A stretch of 5,075 nucleotides of DNA. Origin: Angelakisella sp. Its GTDB lineage: Bacteria; Bacillota; Clostridia; Oscillospirales; Ruminococcaceae. The translations under genes were made by a program, and so were the position numbers. The first letter of the stretch is position 1, and the number at the start of each line of letters is the position of its first letter. The notes under the pieces are model-generated. The model saw only the letters and a list, made by a program, of their open reading frames with translations. It searched no databases and was not told the origin of the DNA. The DNA is taken from positions 1-5,075 of the forward strand of contig JAAWGY010000209.1 in NCBI GenBank assembly GCA_022795575.1. The letters run 5' to 3'. Below, one piece after another: positions 5,060-5,075 of this stretch.

Positions 5060-5075
5060 GGGCACAACCTGTGGG

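Noticed and set aside
4690..5065. Two small minus-strand open frames near the right end
   Set aside because: They cross the fold-back element, the terminator and the hairpins, have no convincing ribosome binding site and resemble no family.

Overview
The window is high-GC DNA that still has Gram-positive-style signals: strong AAAGGAGG ribosome binding sites, T-rich promoter spacers and a U-tract terminator. Together with a K+-dependent membrane pyrophosphatase, a citrate lyase ligase and fold-back repeats between genes, this suggests an anaerobic fermenter of the high-GC Clostridia (Oscillospirales-like). That placement is inference; no marker in the window fixes the genus.

Layout. Positions 1-71 hold a tRNA-Pro(GGG) on the minus strand, cut by the window edge after tRNA position 71, with its own promoter at 85-113. 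Positions 160-270 hold GC-rich, roughly 18-bp degenerate palindromic repeats. Positions 275-2230 (minus) encode a complete ion-pumping membrane pyrophosphatase, HppA, with sequence signatures of the K+-dependent, Na+-transporting type. Positions 2231-2596 are a 366-bp divergent control region with candidate promoters facing both ways, a structured hppA leader and candidate operator repeats. Positions 2597-3526 (plus) encode a LysR-family regulator, which overlaps by 8 nt a citrate lyase ligase gene, citC (3519-4583). Positions 4584-5075 contain no credible gene. This stretch holds a 166-bp near-perfectly symmetric fold-back element that starts 5 nt after the citC stop codon, an intrinsic terminator, a 10-bp inverted repeat around 68 bp, a 14-bp perfect hairpin, and three further hairpins in close succession.

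How the parts may work together. lysR and citC form a translationally coupled pair. The regulator sits where it could control its own operon and the divergent hppA. CitC activates citrate lyase by acetylating its prosthetic group and releases AMP and pyrophosphate. HppA hydrolyses pyrophosphate and pumps ions, so a functional link is possible. However, CitC turnover is only one event per lyase molecule, so any link is more likely through Na+ or energy physiology than bulk pyrophosphate supply. The citrate lyase subunits (citD, citE, citF) and citX/citG are not in the window, and a terminator separates citC from whatever follows.

I found no CRISPR array, phage gene, toxin-antitoxin pair, defence system or clearly new protein. 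The most unusual content is the palindrome-rich DNA after citC and after hppA.
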